DNA from: Chryseobacterium sp. Leaf394
GTDB taxonomy: Bacteria > Bacteroidota > Bacteroidia > Flavobacteriales > Weeksellaceae
DNA: 64,000 nucleotides
Assembly (NCBI RefSeq): GCF_001424105.1
Contig: NZ_LMQH01000011.1
Location: 791,531 to 855,530 of the forward strand
Direction of reading: 5' to 3'
Position numbers and translations under genes: made by a program. Under the pieces are notes generated by a model. It was given only the letters and a program-made list of their open reading frames with translations. It was not told where the DNA came from and made no database searches. Positions 33,000-41,102 of the stretch are shown here, piece by piece (position 1 is the first letter of the stretch; each line of letters begins with the position of its first letter).

Positions 33000-34190
33000 A
33001 TGGAAACGAAAACCGCACCTGAAAACAGAATATTTAACCTTACAGCTTCGGAGCGATTTACTCAAATCAGAAACCGGTCAATGGAAATCTGCAGACCTTT
33101 GGAAACTGAAGATTACGTAGTGCAGCCCGTGGTAGATGTAAGTCCGCCGAAATGGCATTTAGGTCACACCACCTGGTTTTTTGAAACCTTTCTGTTGCAG
33201 CCTCATTTTCCGGATTATAAAGTTTTTGACGAACAGTACAATTTTGTATTCAACAGCTATTATGAAACATTAGGAGCAAGGGTAATCCGCACCGACAGAG
33301 GAAATTTAAGCCGCCCATCGGTAGCCGATGTGTTCAGATACCGTGAATATGTAGACCGTCACATGAACGACTTTCTCGAAAGTAGCTTTTTTACATCTGA
33401 ACTGGCTGATTTGGTCGAGTTAGGTTTAAACCACGAAGAGCAGCATCAGGAATTACTGGTAACCGATATCAAATATATTTTAGGACACAATCCGCTTTTT
33501 CCTGCCTACACGAACGATCAGGTTTCAGAAAAACGGACTGAAGCGCCTGTAGAAATGATTTCTTTCTCTGAAGGAGTATATGAAATTGGCTTTAAAGGCG
33601 AAGGTTTCTGCTTCGATAACGAATTGGGCAGACATAAAGTGTATCTGAACGATTATAAAATTTCTACCGAACCGGTTACCAACCGGGAATACCTCGAATT
33701 TATGAACGCTGGCGGTTATGAAGATTTCAGACACTGGCACGCAGAAGGCTGGGACTGGGTAAAAATGACAAACGCTCAGTCACCGCTGTACTGGCACAAA
33801 GTAGATGGAGTCTGGATGAATTATACCTTCAACGGTTTGCAGGAAATTGACCTGTCTGAACCGGTTTGTCACATCAGTTTCTTTGAAGCTTCAGCATTTG
33901 CATCATGGAAGGGAATGAGACTTCCCACCGAAGCAGAGTGGGAGGTAGCTTCTGACCATTTCGACTGGGGAAGACGTTGGGAATGGACTAATTCTGCCTA
34001 TCTTCCGTATCCTGGATTTAAAAAAGAAGCCGGAGCAGTAGGAGAGTATAATGGTAAATTTATGGTCAATCAGATGGTTCTCCGCGGAGCTTCAGAAGCC
34101 ACCCCGCCCGACCACAGCCGCAAAACCTACCGTAATTTTTTCCCGACCAATCTGAAATGGCAGTTCACCGGAATCAGACTGGCAAAATAA
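33000..34190 (+). CDS. egtB: Ergothioneine biosynthesis sulfoxide synthase EgtB
   Basis: 396 aa. The N-terminal DinB-like domain has the iron ligands in KWHLGHTTWFFETF (H53 or H56) and LNHEEQHQELL. The C-terminal formylglycine-generating-enzyme-like domain begins near EVYEIGFKGEGFCFDNE and ends with LRGASEATPPDHSRKTYRNFFP. EgtB uses O2 and Fe(II) to join a thiol donor with hercynine. No egtA, egtC or lyase gene is adjacent, so the donor (cysteine or gamma-glutamylcysteine) and the C-S lyase must be elsewhere or differ. It follows egtD in an evident operon. Confidence 0.92.
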   Translation: METKTAPENRIFNLTASERFTQIRNRSMEICRPLETEDYVVQPVVDVSPPKWHLGHTTWFFETFLLQPHFPDYKVFDEQYNFVFNSYYETLGARVIRTDRGNLSRPSVADVFRYREYVDRHMNDFLESSFFTSELADLVELGLNHEEQHQELLVTDIKYILGHNPLFPAYTNDQVSEKRTEAPVEMISFSEGVYEIGFKGEGFCFDNELGRHKVYLNDYKISTEPVTNREYLEFMNAGGYEDFRHWHAEGWDWVKMTNAQSPLYWHKVDGVWMNYTFNGLQEIDLSEPVCHISFFEASAFASWKGMRLPTEAEWEVASDHFDWGRRWEWTNSAYLPYPGFKKEAGAVGEYNGKFMVNQMVLRGASEATPPDHSRKTYRNFFPTNLKWQFTGIRLAK

Positions 34191-34260
34191 TAAACACTCA
34201 AAATTCTTACAATATCCTCAACCCCAAATCCATCCATCATCACAGGCAATGCCAATCAAC

Positions 34261-34347
34261 CGTATCTCGTACCCTCAAACTAACCAACATAATATTTTGG
34301 TTGCTACAACGGCACCCCGCATCTCGTACCCTCAAACTCTCAAACTC
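34261..34347 (+). repeat. Degenerate heptamer tract after egtB
   Basis: Consecutive 7-bp units such as CACCCCG (34313-34319), CATCTCG, TACCCTC, AAACTCT and CAAACTC run up to the stop codon of the convergent kinase gene. CGTATCT/CGTACCC/TCAAACT units occur from 34261. The strand bias (C and A on +) is extreme. Confidence 0.65.
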
Positions 34348-35457
34348 CTACAATTCCACCCGCATCGTAAAGCAGGTAAAATCATCATCCGAACGTACAG
34401 AAAGTACACCGCTGTGTGCTTTGGCTATTTCTGAAGAGATGTAAAGTCCCAGTCCCAAACCGTTTTGATTGGAGTCTGTGCCCTCACGGTGGAAAGGATT
34501 GAAAAGATTGCCTATCGCTTCTTCATTAATTTTCCGTCCCTGATTGGTGACAGAAATTTGCCAGAATTTTTCTGCAGTCTCAGCGTTGATGAGTACCGGA
34601 GTATCAGATGAACCATGGGTTATTGCATTAGCGAGAAGATTGGAAACCAATTGTGAAATCCGGCCGGGATCACATTCTATGGTTGTACTGATTTTAAAAT
34701 CAGATTCAATAATTCTGTCCGGTACAGAAACTTTCAGTTCGCTGCTCACTTCATTCAGCAGCTGTTCAAGATCCACGGTGGTTTGGGTAACTGTGATTCC
34801 GCCTCCCAGCCTGCCACGGGCAAGATCCATAATATTGTTGATCATTTCATACATTCTTCTTGAACTGGAATGTACAATGTTCATCAGCTTTCTGTCACGC
34901 TCACTCAGTTCAGATCTTGTGAGAAGCTGTGCAGCACTCATAATTCCACCGAGGGGATTCCGGAGATCATGACCCAGCACAGCAATAAACTGCTCCCGGA
35001 TAACTGCCTGCTGCTGCTCTGTATCTAAGTTCTTTTCTGCAAGCTTTTTAGCCATCTGAAGATTTTCCTCATACAGACGTCTGTCCGTTGCCTGAAAAAG
35101 TGTGAACCGGAAAAAGAGGGGTTTATTATTTTCGTCTTTTCTCTCGTAGCCGTTGATGTAAACGGGAATTCTGCCCTTGCCGGTATCTGTGAGTTCTACA
35201 GAAACTTCGTCAAAATGTCCCTGTATACGCAGTAAAGGCCAGAGGTGGGTTTCAAAATAAATTCTGCCGCCAACTGCAAGAAGGTCAGAAAAGCGTTTTC
35301 CAGCCAATTGGTCGGGCGTGCTGTTGAGCCATTTGGCTGCACGGGAGTTGATTCGTGTGATTTTCCCATTGGCGTCTGCGATGACAAATCCGCACAGTGA
35401 AGATTCAAAAAAGTCTTCAAAATCCTCAGAAAAATTACTTGATGGAATATCAGTCAT
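34348..35457 (-). CDS. PAS-domain sensor histidine kinase (soluble)
   Basis: 369 aa, no membrane span. A PAS domain covers residues 10-130 (SSLCGFVIADANGKITRINSRA, GRIYFETHLWPLLRIQG). Then a coiled linker, the HisKA box with phospho-acceptor His163 in AVLGHDLRNPLGG, and the ATPase motifs LLANAITHG, the G1 region and NGLGLGLYISSEIAKAHSG. The ATG overlaps the end of the upstream RsbQ-like hydrolase by 8 bp, so the two are translationally coupled. No response regulator is adjacent. It may sense a small molecule supplied by the hydrolase, by analogy with RsbQ and the PAS protein RsbP. Confidence 0.92.
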   Translation of the reverse strand: MTDIPSSNFSEDFEDFFESSLCGFVIADANGKITRINSRAAKWLNSTPDQLAGKRFSDLLAVGGRIYFETHLWPLLRIQGHFDEVSVELTDTGKGRIPVYINGYERKDENNKPLFFRFTLFQATDRRLYEENLQMAKKLAEKNLDTEQQQAVIREQFIAVLGHDLRNPLGGIMSAAQLLTRSELSERDRKLMNIVHSSSRRMYEMINNIMDLARGRLGGGITVTQTTVDLEQLLNEVSSELKVSVPDRIIESDFKISTTIECDPGRISQLVSNLLANAITHGSSDTPVLINAETAEKFWQISVTNQGRKINEEAIGNLFNPFHREGTDSNQNGLGLGLYISSEIAKAHSGVLSVRSDDDFTCFTMRVEL

Positions 35458-36244
35458 TTAAAAAATCTCTTATCGCTTTGGTTGTTTCTTCGGGAGCACT
35501 GAGATTGGGGCAATGCCCTGTCGCATCCATCACTACCAGAGTACTTCCAACCATTTTTTTATGCATATATTGGCCAACCTCTACCGGTGCGATAACGTCG
35601 TTGCTGCATTGAAGTATGACAACAGGAATCTCTGAATCACCGAGCAGATCGCGTTTATCCGTTAAAAATGTTGTGCGGGCAAAGTGTTTTGCTATTTCAG
35701 GATCTGTTTTGCAGAAACTGTTGGTCAGTTCCTGTGCGAGTTCTCCTCTCTCAGGATTTCCCATAATCACGGGAGCTATTGTTGCTGACCATCCCAGGTG
35801 ATTGTCATTCATTGAACCTAGAAGCTCATCAATTTCCAATCTGCTGAAGCCGCCTACATAATCTTCATCGTTGATGTAGGAAGGAGAGGGGGAAACCATG
35901 ACCAGTTTTGTAAAAACGCCTGGAGCCATTTTTGAGGCTATCAGACCCATAATGGCACTTACGGAATGTCCTACAAATACGGCATCCGAGATTTTAAGCT
36001 CCTGTGCAATTTCTACAATATCTTCAGCGTAGCCTTCAAGGCGGCTGTATTTTGAAAAAGAATAGGAAGAAAGATCTGAGTTTCCTGCACCTACGTGATC
36101 AAAAAGCACAGTGGTATATTTTTCCTCAAAAGCGGGTGAAACATAACGCCACATATTCTGGTCACAGCCGAAACCGTGGGCAAAGAAAATTACATTCTCT
36201 CCGCTTCCTTTTATTGTGACATTATTTCTTTTGAGAACGCTCAT
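35450..36244 (-). CDS. RsbQ-like alpha/beta hydrolase
   Basis: 264 aa from the ATG at 36244. The family pattern VIFFAHGFGCDQNMWRYVSPAFE and FDHVGAGNSD is that of RsbQ and the KAI2/D14 receptors. The catalytic triad is complete: Ser94 in VGHSVSAIMG, Asp216 in CSNDVIAP, His244 in DATGHCPN, each three positions before RsbQ Ser96/Asp219/His247 within one residue. In Bacillus, RsbQ acts with the PAS-phosphatase RsbP in energy-stress signalling. Here the next gene, overlapping by 8 bp, encodes a PAS histidine kinase. The ligand is unknown. Confidence 0.88.
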   Translation of the reverse strand: MSVLKRNNVTIKGSGENVIFFAHGFGCDQNMWRYVSPAFEEKYTTVLFDHVGAGNSDLSSYSFSKYSRLEGYAEDIVEIAQELKISDAVFVGHSVSAIMGLIASKMAPGVFTKLVMVSPSPSYINDEDYVGGFSRLEIDELLGSMNDNHLGWSATIAPVIMGNPERGELAQELTNSFCKTDPEIAKHFARTTFLTDKRDLLGDSEIPVVILQCSNDVIAPVEVGQYMHKKMVGSTLVVMDATGHCPNLSAPEETTKAIRDFLND

Positions 36245-36399
36245 AGAGTATAGTTTCTGCAAATCTACTCAATTAAATCTGAAATATTTATTAATTCTCA
36301 GATTCATAAAGATTTACATGACCACGCCCCAGCATCCCATTTTCCCCACAATCCAAGCAAAAGATCAATCTACCCGGTCACTGATCACAATTTGAAAAT

Positions 36400-36600
36400 T
36401 GTCATCCACACCAAACACCAACACCAACACTCCGCATCCCGCATCCTAAGACCCTCACACCCTCACACCCTAAAACCCTCAAACTCTCAAACCGAATAAC
36501 TCACTACATATCACCCATCACTCACCCCGCATCCCGCACCCCGCACCCTACAACTCTCAAACCCTCAAACCCAAACCCTCATACCCATCCGCATCCCCCG
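36400..36600 (+). repeat. C/A-rich degenerate heptamer-octamer tract
   Basis: The spacer 36245-36600 carries no gene. From about 36400 it is built of short units: octamers of the CCCTCACA type near 36450-36490, and heptamers ACCCCGC, ATCCCGC, ACCCCGC, ACCCTAC, AACTCTC, AAACCCT, CAAACCC and AAACCCT from about 36523. Guanine is nearly absent except in CCGC units. It abuts the BCCT stop codon. Confidence 0.75.
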
Positions 36601-38604
36601 TCACTTAAACCTGTGATTGGCATCACTGCTGATAAATATACTGTTTTTCTCCTCTGATATTATATCAATAAACCTTTCGTAATGCTTCAGGACGTCGGAG
36701 ATCAGTTCATTTTTTGTAAACAGTTTTACATCATAGCCTTCTCTGTTGTCACCAAAATAAGATTTCGGAAAATAAACACGGTTTTCTTCAGAATCAGGAA
36801 GATTTTCTTCGTTTAAAAGAAATTCAGATATAATTTTCGACTCACTTTTAACACCATAGATGAAATTGTTGATGAGGTCATATTTTATTTCGATTTCAAG
36901 TTTTTTAGGCTGTTCTTCGGAATTTATTCTCGCTTCAATTCCGTTGGCTGAAAATTCTGTCAACAGATCTTCAAAAGCTTCTCTTGCTGTGGTTTCGATA
37001 TAAAGGTCTGCAGAAGCAGAATCATTGAATGACACAATCTGTTTCAGACGCTCTTTCCAGTGTTCACCGGACCATGGAACAGTGGTACTTGAAAAATTTC
37101 TTTCGTAATAATTTTTATCAATCATCAGCGCTTTGATGAGACTTACAATAAAAAGGAGCATAATCACTGAAAAGGGAAGGGCGGTGATGAGAGTCATGCT
37201 CTGTAAAGCGGCGAGTCCACCGGCATTTAAAAGCATCAGTGCGAGAACGGATAGAAGAATTCCCCATCCTGCAGTCTGCCATTTCGGTGATATTCTTGCG
37301 TTTTTGGTAGCGATATTATTCATCACAAATATGCCGCTGTCGGCAGAAGTAACGAAGAAAATCAGAATAATGAGGATTACAAATATGCTCATCACATCTG
37401 TAAAAGGCAGGTATTCGAGGAATTTAAACATCAGTCCGTCAGCATCACTGGCCATTTGGCTAAGCTGTCCCTCTGCGGCATTCATGTCCAGCCAGATGGC
37501 GCTGTTTCCGAAGACAGACATCCAGATAAAATTAAATAAAGTAGGAATAATCAGTACTGCGGATACAAATTCTCTGATTGTACGGCCTTTGGAAATCCTC
37601 GCGATGAATAAACCAACGTATGGCGACCATGAAATCCACCATGCCCAGTACAGAATCGTCCAGTCATAAAACCAGGTCTGGGTATTTTCTTCGTAGACGT
37701 GGGTATTAAAAGTGAGGGAGAAAAAACTGTTGAGGTAGGTGCCTATACCTTCTGTAAAACTTCCGATCAGATAAACGGTAGGTCCGGTAATTAAAACAAA
37801 GAGGAGGAGAATTACCACCGCAATAATGTTGATTTTACTCAGGAGTTTTACCCCTTTATCCAGTCCGCTCACAGCAGAAAGAACCGAAAGCGTGACAAGA
37901 ACGGCAACAATAACGGCCTGATAGATAAAACCCGTTTCCGGCAGAATACCCATTTTCACCAGTCCGGAATTAATCTGAACCACACCAAATCCGAGCGTAG
38001 TAGTGATTCCGAAAAAAGTACTGCACAACGCAAAAATGTCAATTACATTTCCCCATTTTCCTTTAATTTTATCTTTAAGTAAAGGATAAAAACAGCTGCG
38101 GAGCGACAGAGGCAACCGGTAGCGGTAAGAGAAATAGGCCAGCGCAAGACCTACGACCCCATAAATTGCCCAGGCATGAACGCCCCAGTGGAAAAAGGTG
38201 TAGAGCTGTGCATTCTGAGCCCGCTCTATGGGAGGTTTACCTGCAAAAATACCGTTAGAATAATGCTGCATAGGTTCAGCAACGCTGAAATACATCAGTC
38301 CAATTCCCATTCCGGCTGCAAAAAGCATAGACAGCCATGAGAAAAATGAATAATCCGGCTTGCTGTCATTTCTGCCAAGACGGATATTTCCGTATTTGCC
38401 GGTCATAATGTAAACCAGAAAAATCACGAAAATGGTAACTGCCCAGACATAAATCCAGTTCAGATTTACAAAAATAAATCCTTTCACTACGGTTAGAAGA
38501 GCCTCCGTCAGGCGTGGATAGATTGCGGAAATCAGGCAGATTCCCACGATAAAGATAAGACTTGGAATGGTAATTCCATGCTTCAGGGTAGTTCTCAGTT
38601 TCAT
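36601..38604 (-). CDS. BCCT-family betaine/choline/carnitine transporter
   Basis: 667 aa with about 12 membrane spans. The family signature is clear in WAWWISWSPYVGLFIARISKGRTIREF (near residues 312-338), with GIGLMYFSVAEPMQHY and FFVTSADSGIFVMNN also characteristic. The C-terminal ~140 residues are a soluble extension with YIETTAREAFEDLLTEF, of the length seen in BetT-like members, which is used for osmotic regulation there. It probably imports a quaternary ammonium osmoprotectant by ion or proton symport. It is a single gene, preceded by a 750-bp empty spacer. Confidence 0.93.
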   Translation of the reverse strand: MKLRTTLKHGITIPSLIFIVGICLISAIYPRLTEALLTVVKGFIFVNLNWIYVWAVTIFVIFLVYIMTGKYGNIRLGRNDSKPDYSFFSWLSMLFAAGMGIGLMYFSVAEPMQHYSNGIFAGKPPIERAQNAQLYTFFHWGVHAWAIYGVVGLALAYFSYRYRLPLSLRSCFYPLLKDKIKGKWGNVIDIFALCSTFFGITTTLGFGVVQINSGLVKMGILPETGFIYQAVIVAVLVTLSVLSAVSGLDKGVKLLSKINIIAVVILLLFVLITGPTVYLIGSFTEGIGTYLNSFFSLTFNTHVYEENTQTWFYDWTILYWAWWISWSPYVGLFIARISKGRTIREFVSAVLIIPTLFNFIWMSVFGNSAIWLDMNAAEGQLSQMASDADGLMFKFLEYLPFTDVMSIFVILIILIFFVTSADSGIFVMNNIATKNARISPKWQTAGWGILLSVLALMLLNAGGLAALQSMTLITALPFSVIMLLFIVSLIKALMIDKNYYERNFSSTTVPWSGEHWKERLKQIVSFNDSASADLYIETTAREAFEDLLTEFSANGIEARINSEEQPKKLEIEIKYDLINNFIYGVKSESKIISEFLLNEENLPDSEENRVYFPKSYFGDNREGYDVKLFTKNELISDVLKHYERFIDIISEEKNSIFISSDANHRFK

Positions 38605-39351
38605 GCTTTTTGGTGTGTTTATGAAATATAAATGTAAGCTAAAAATAGATTCATGTGTAAAAAAAAGGTGGCTCAGTCCGCCGGAGTGTACACTTGCAAA
38701 TATTGGACAAAAATGTTTTTACGGTAATTTCGCTTTAATGGAAACTAAATACCGATACAGATTCTATACTTACAGACTGTTTTAGACTTGATGAGGTACA
38801 AGATTCTGTAATTCTAATACTAAAAAATGATATTGATCTGAAGATTTAAATTTTAATTATTTGCTGTACAATCCCGAAGACATCACAAAGTATAAGACTA
38901 AAACTGACTTTTCGAGTCTAACTAAAAATTATGCACCAACAGCCATATGAGATTCTAATGTAGACATTATATATTCTTATTAAAACATTTAAATTCATTC
39001 AGAATGACAAAGAAACGGTAAGTAAATTATTGATTTAAATACATGTTCTTTTTTTATGATAAAGCCAGCATTCATTTTATCGCTCCGGAGGACTATCAAC
39101 AGATTAAAGATACAGCAGTTCAGATTCATTCAGAATGACAAACATATTGGTACAAATTACTTTATAGCTATAGCCGAATGACAAATTTACGATAATGACA
39201 ACAGTCCATTTCAATACTCCTTCAGCATATTTTCAGTAAATCACAGCAGAATTTAATATGCTGTGAATAATTTTTAGAAAAGTATACCACATTTGTGCAA
39301 TTTGCCCAGTACGGGCACAGTTCTTGATACTTTCACCGCAAACCACTCACA
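38605..39351. other. 747-bp spacer without a convincing gene
   Basis: Only short open frames are present. The single pattern seen is a 19-bp direct repeat, ATTCATTCAGAATGACAAA, at 38993-39011 and 39124-39142, whose centre TCATTC-A-GAATGA is a perfect palindrome related to the element at 891-955. The promoter of the BCCT gene (minus strand) must lie near 38610-38700. Confidence 0.5.
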
Positions 39352-39585
39352 ATGTATACTTACGATCAATTTCTTGAACTCGACAGCGAGTCTCAGCTTG
39401 CCTTTGTGCAGAAAGAAGGCACAATTATTCTTGAACAGAAATGCTCTTACTTCCATTCCATCCTTTACGGACTGGGAAGTTTTGATGTAGAACTTGTTGA
39501 TGATCTTGCAACCGGAAAGGTGAAGATTAAGCGCACTTATTGCAGTCCGGTTCATTACAGTAACCGTCCCGCATTTTACAAATAG
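39352..39585 (+). CDS. Small conserved-looking hypothetical protein
   Basis: 77 aa. MYTYDQFLELDSESQLAFVQKEGTIILEQKCSYFH reads as a soluble alpha/beta protein, ending in a basic TYCSPVHYSNRPAFYK. No family was recognised. A terminator hairpin starts 24 bp after the stop, supporting a real gene. It stands just before repeat array A. Confidence 0.7.
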   Translation: MYTYDQFLELDSESQLAFVQKEGTIILEQKCSYFHSILYGLGSFDVELVDDLATGKVKIKRTYCSPVHYSNRPAFYK

Positions 39586-39609
39586 ACACCAACCCAATAT
39601 TTTATATGA

Positions 39610-39645
39610 AAAACAGGCTGCCTGCAAAGGTTGCCTGTTTTGTTT
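39610..39645 (+). terminator. Intrinsic terminator
   Basis: AAAACAGGC (39610-39618) pairs with GCCTGTTTT (39633-39641), with GCC/GGT pairing inside, followed by GTTTT. Confidence 0.75.
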
Positions 39646-39689
39646 TATACATCACTGCTCAGCATCAATGGTATTGTGCTGGCGTAGGA

Positions 39690-40370
39690 AACACTAAGTC
39701 TGCAAGCAACGTCACTTCGAGTAGGTTTTTGCAGAAAAACCGTATAGATAAGTTGTTGTTTGACAAAGTTTCGTCTGTTCACTGGTTCTCGATACATTTT
39801 TCTCCGCTCTGCTGCGAAAAACACTCGAACTGACGGAGAAAACACTCAGTCGCGAAAACAGCGTCACTTCGGGTAGGTTTTTGCAGAAAACCGTATCGGG
39901 AAGTTATTGTTTGACAAAAGTTTTCGTTTGCTCACTGGTTCCCGATAAATTTTCTCCGTTTCACTCAGAAAAACACCCGAACTGACGTAGGAAATACTCA
40001 GTCGCCAAGTAGCGTCACTTCGGGTAGGTTTTTGCAGAAAACCGTATTGAGAAGTTGTTGTTTAACAAAACAGTCATCTGTTCACTGGTTCTCGATACAT
40101 TTTTCTCCGCTTTGCTGCGAAAAGCACTCGAACTGACGGAAAAAACACTCTAGCCAAGTAGCGTCACTTCGAGTAGGTTTTTGAAAAAAACCGTTTAGAG
40201 AAGTTGTCGTTTAACAAAAGTTTCGTTCGTTCACTGGTTCTCGATACATCCCGATTGCCATCGGGACACTCGAACTGACGGGTGATCTCGAGGTCGTGAA
40301 AACAGCGTCACTTCGAGTAGGTTTTGACAAAACCGTATCGAGAAGTTGTTGTTCTACAAAACTGTAGTCT
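39690..40370 (+). repeat. Repeat array A: five ~150-bp composite units
   Basis: GTCACTTCG-type unit starts lie at 39711, 39863, 40014, 40163 and 40307, giving spacings of 152, 151, 149 and 144 bp. Each unit has a first half GTCACTTCGAGTAGG...CGTATCGAGAAGTTG and a second half GTTCTCGATACA...CACTCGAACTGACGG, which are inverted versions of one another. Copies differ by scattered substitutions; the fourth has ATCCCGATTGCCATCGGGA in place of the CTCCGCT segment. No gene is credible inside. Confidence 0.85.
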
Positions 40371-40476
40371 ATCCATCGGCAGATAAAATGGTAGAGTAGT
40401 ATGAGAAAATGCTGTAGCAGTCAAAAGAAAGGGTCGACAAGCTGCAACACGTTTTCGAAAAAGGTAAAAAACGCAC

Positions 40477-40752
40477 TCACCGCTGATCCGTCAGATGTTC
40501 CTTCAAAAGAAAAATAAGAGCCAACTGTACTGCAACTACCATTACCAGCTTCAGGATAAATGTTTTTTTGGCGTATTTGTGTCTGAAAAAAGTCATCCCG
40601 ATAAGGGCACCAAAAGTACCTCCCAAAAAAGTAAGCATCAGCAAAACACTTTCAGCGAGTCTTGGCCTGCCTTTTCTTGCCAGTCTCTTATCCCAACCAA
40701 ACGCAAGAAAGGTGAGGAGGGTCATGATGAGGAGGAAATATTTTAAAGCCAT
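40477..40752 (-). CDS. DUF1294 small membrane protein
   Basis: 91 aa from the ATG at 40752; longer starts at 40800 and 40812 add residues without a family match. Three hydrophobic segments surround the DUF1294 core GWDKRLARKGRPRLAE and FLGGTFGALIGMTFFRHKYAKKTF. The function of the family is unknown. It is isolated between array A and the terminator of the 540-aa gene. Confidence 0.85.
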   Translation of the reverse strand: MALKYFLLIMTLLTFLAFGWDKRLARKGRPRLAESVLLMLTFLGGTFGALIGMTFFRHKYAKKTFILKLVMVVAVQLALIFLLKEHLTDQR

Positions 40753-40830
40753 AGGATGCTGTTGAGGTTGCAAGATAGGTAATTGAAAGTATTGAAACAT
40801 GCATAAATGCAAATTTGTTTAACACAGAAA

Positions 40831-40852
40831 AACCTGAGTTTTTGCTCAGGTT
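40831..40852 (-). terminator. Terminator of the 540-aa gene
   Basis: AACCTGAG (40831-40838) and CTCAGGTT (40845-40852) form a stem with TTTTTC after it on the minus strand. Confidence 0.6.
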
Positions 40853-40969
40853 CTATAAATATTAATTATTTCTTTCTTTCTTTAACACTGTTTATAGCAA
40901 ATCATAAAGCAAATCAGAAGTTGTATCAGAATGGTAATAATGTAGTAATATTTTCAGGGCATTCAGTCG

Positions 40970-41013
40970 CACTATCTACGCTTTATCTATGCTTTATCTA
41001 TGCTTTATCTGCG
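40970..41013 (+). repeat. 11-bp tandem repeat
   Basis: Four units: CACTATCTACG, CTTTATCTATG, CTTTATCTATG and CTTTATCTGCG. The middle two are identical. They lie in the 3' flank of the 540-aa gene. Confidence 0.8.
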
Positions 41014-41102
41014 GCTTATTCCCGGGTTATGTTTTTGGCTTCGATTTTAAGATTCAGCAGTTTGAAAAAGAATTATACGTAACGGGGTTTATTAAAAGAA
41101 TT

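Noticed and set aside
37133-37669. 178-codon plus-strand frame opposite the BCCT gene
   Set aside because: Complementary to conserved membrane segments of the transporter; the composition is that of a reverse-strand shadow.
39043-39138. 31-codon plus-strand frame (MFFFYDKASIHFIAPEDYQQ...)
   Set aside because: It reads like protein, but it is very short, ends inside a dispersed palindrome, and has no terminator or -7 box. Possibly a gene remnant; not strong enough to call.
39690-40370. CRISPR array
   Set aside because: The repeats are ~150 bp, imperfect and contiguous, with no unique spacers of constant size and no cas genes.
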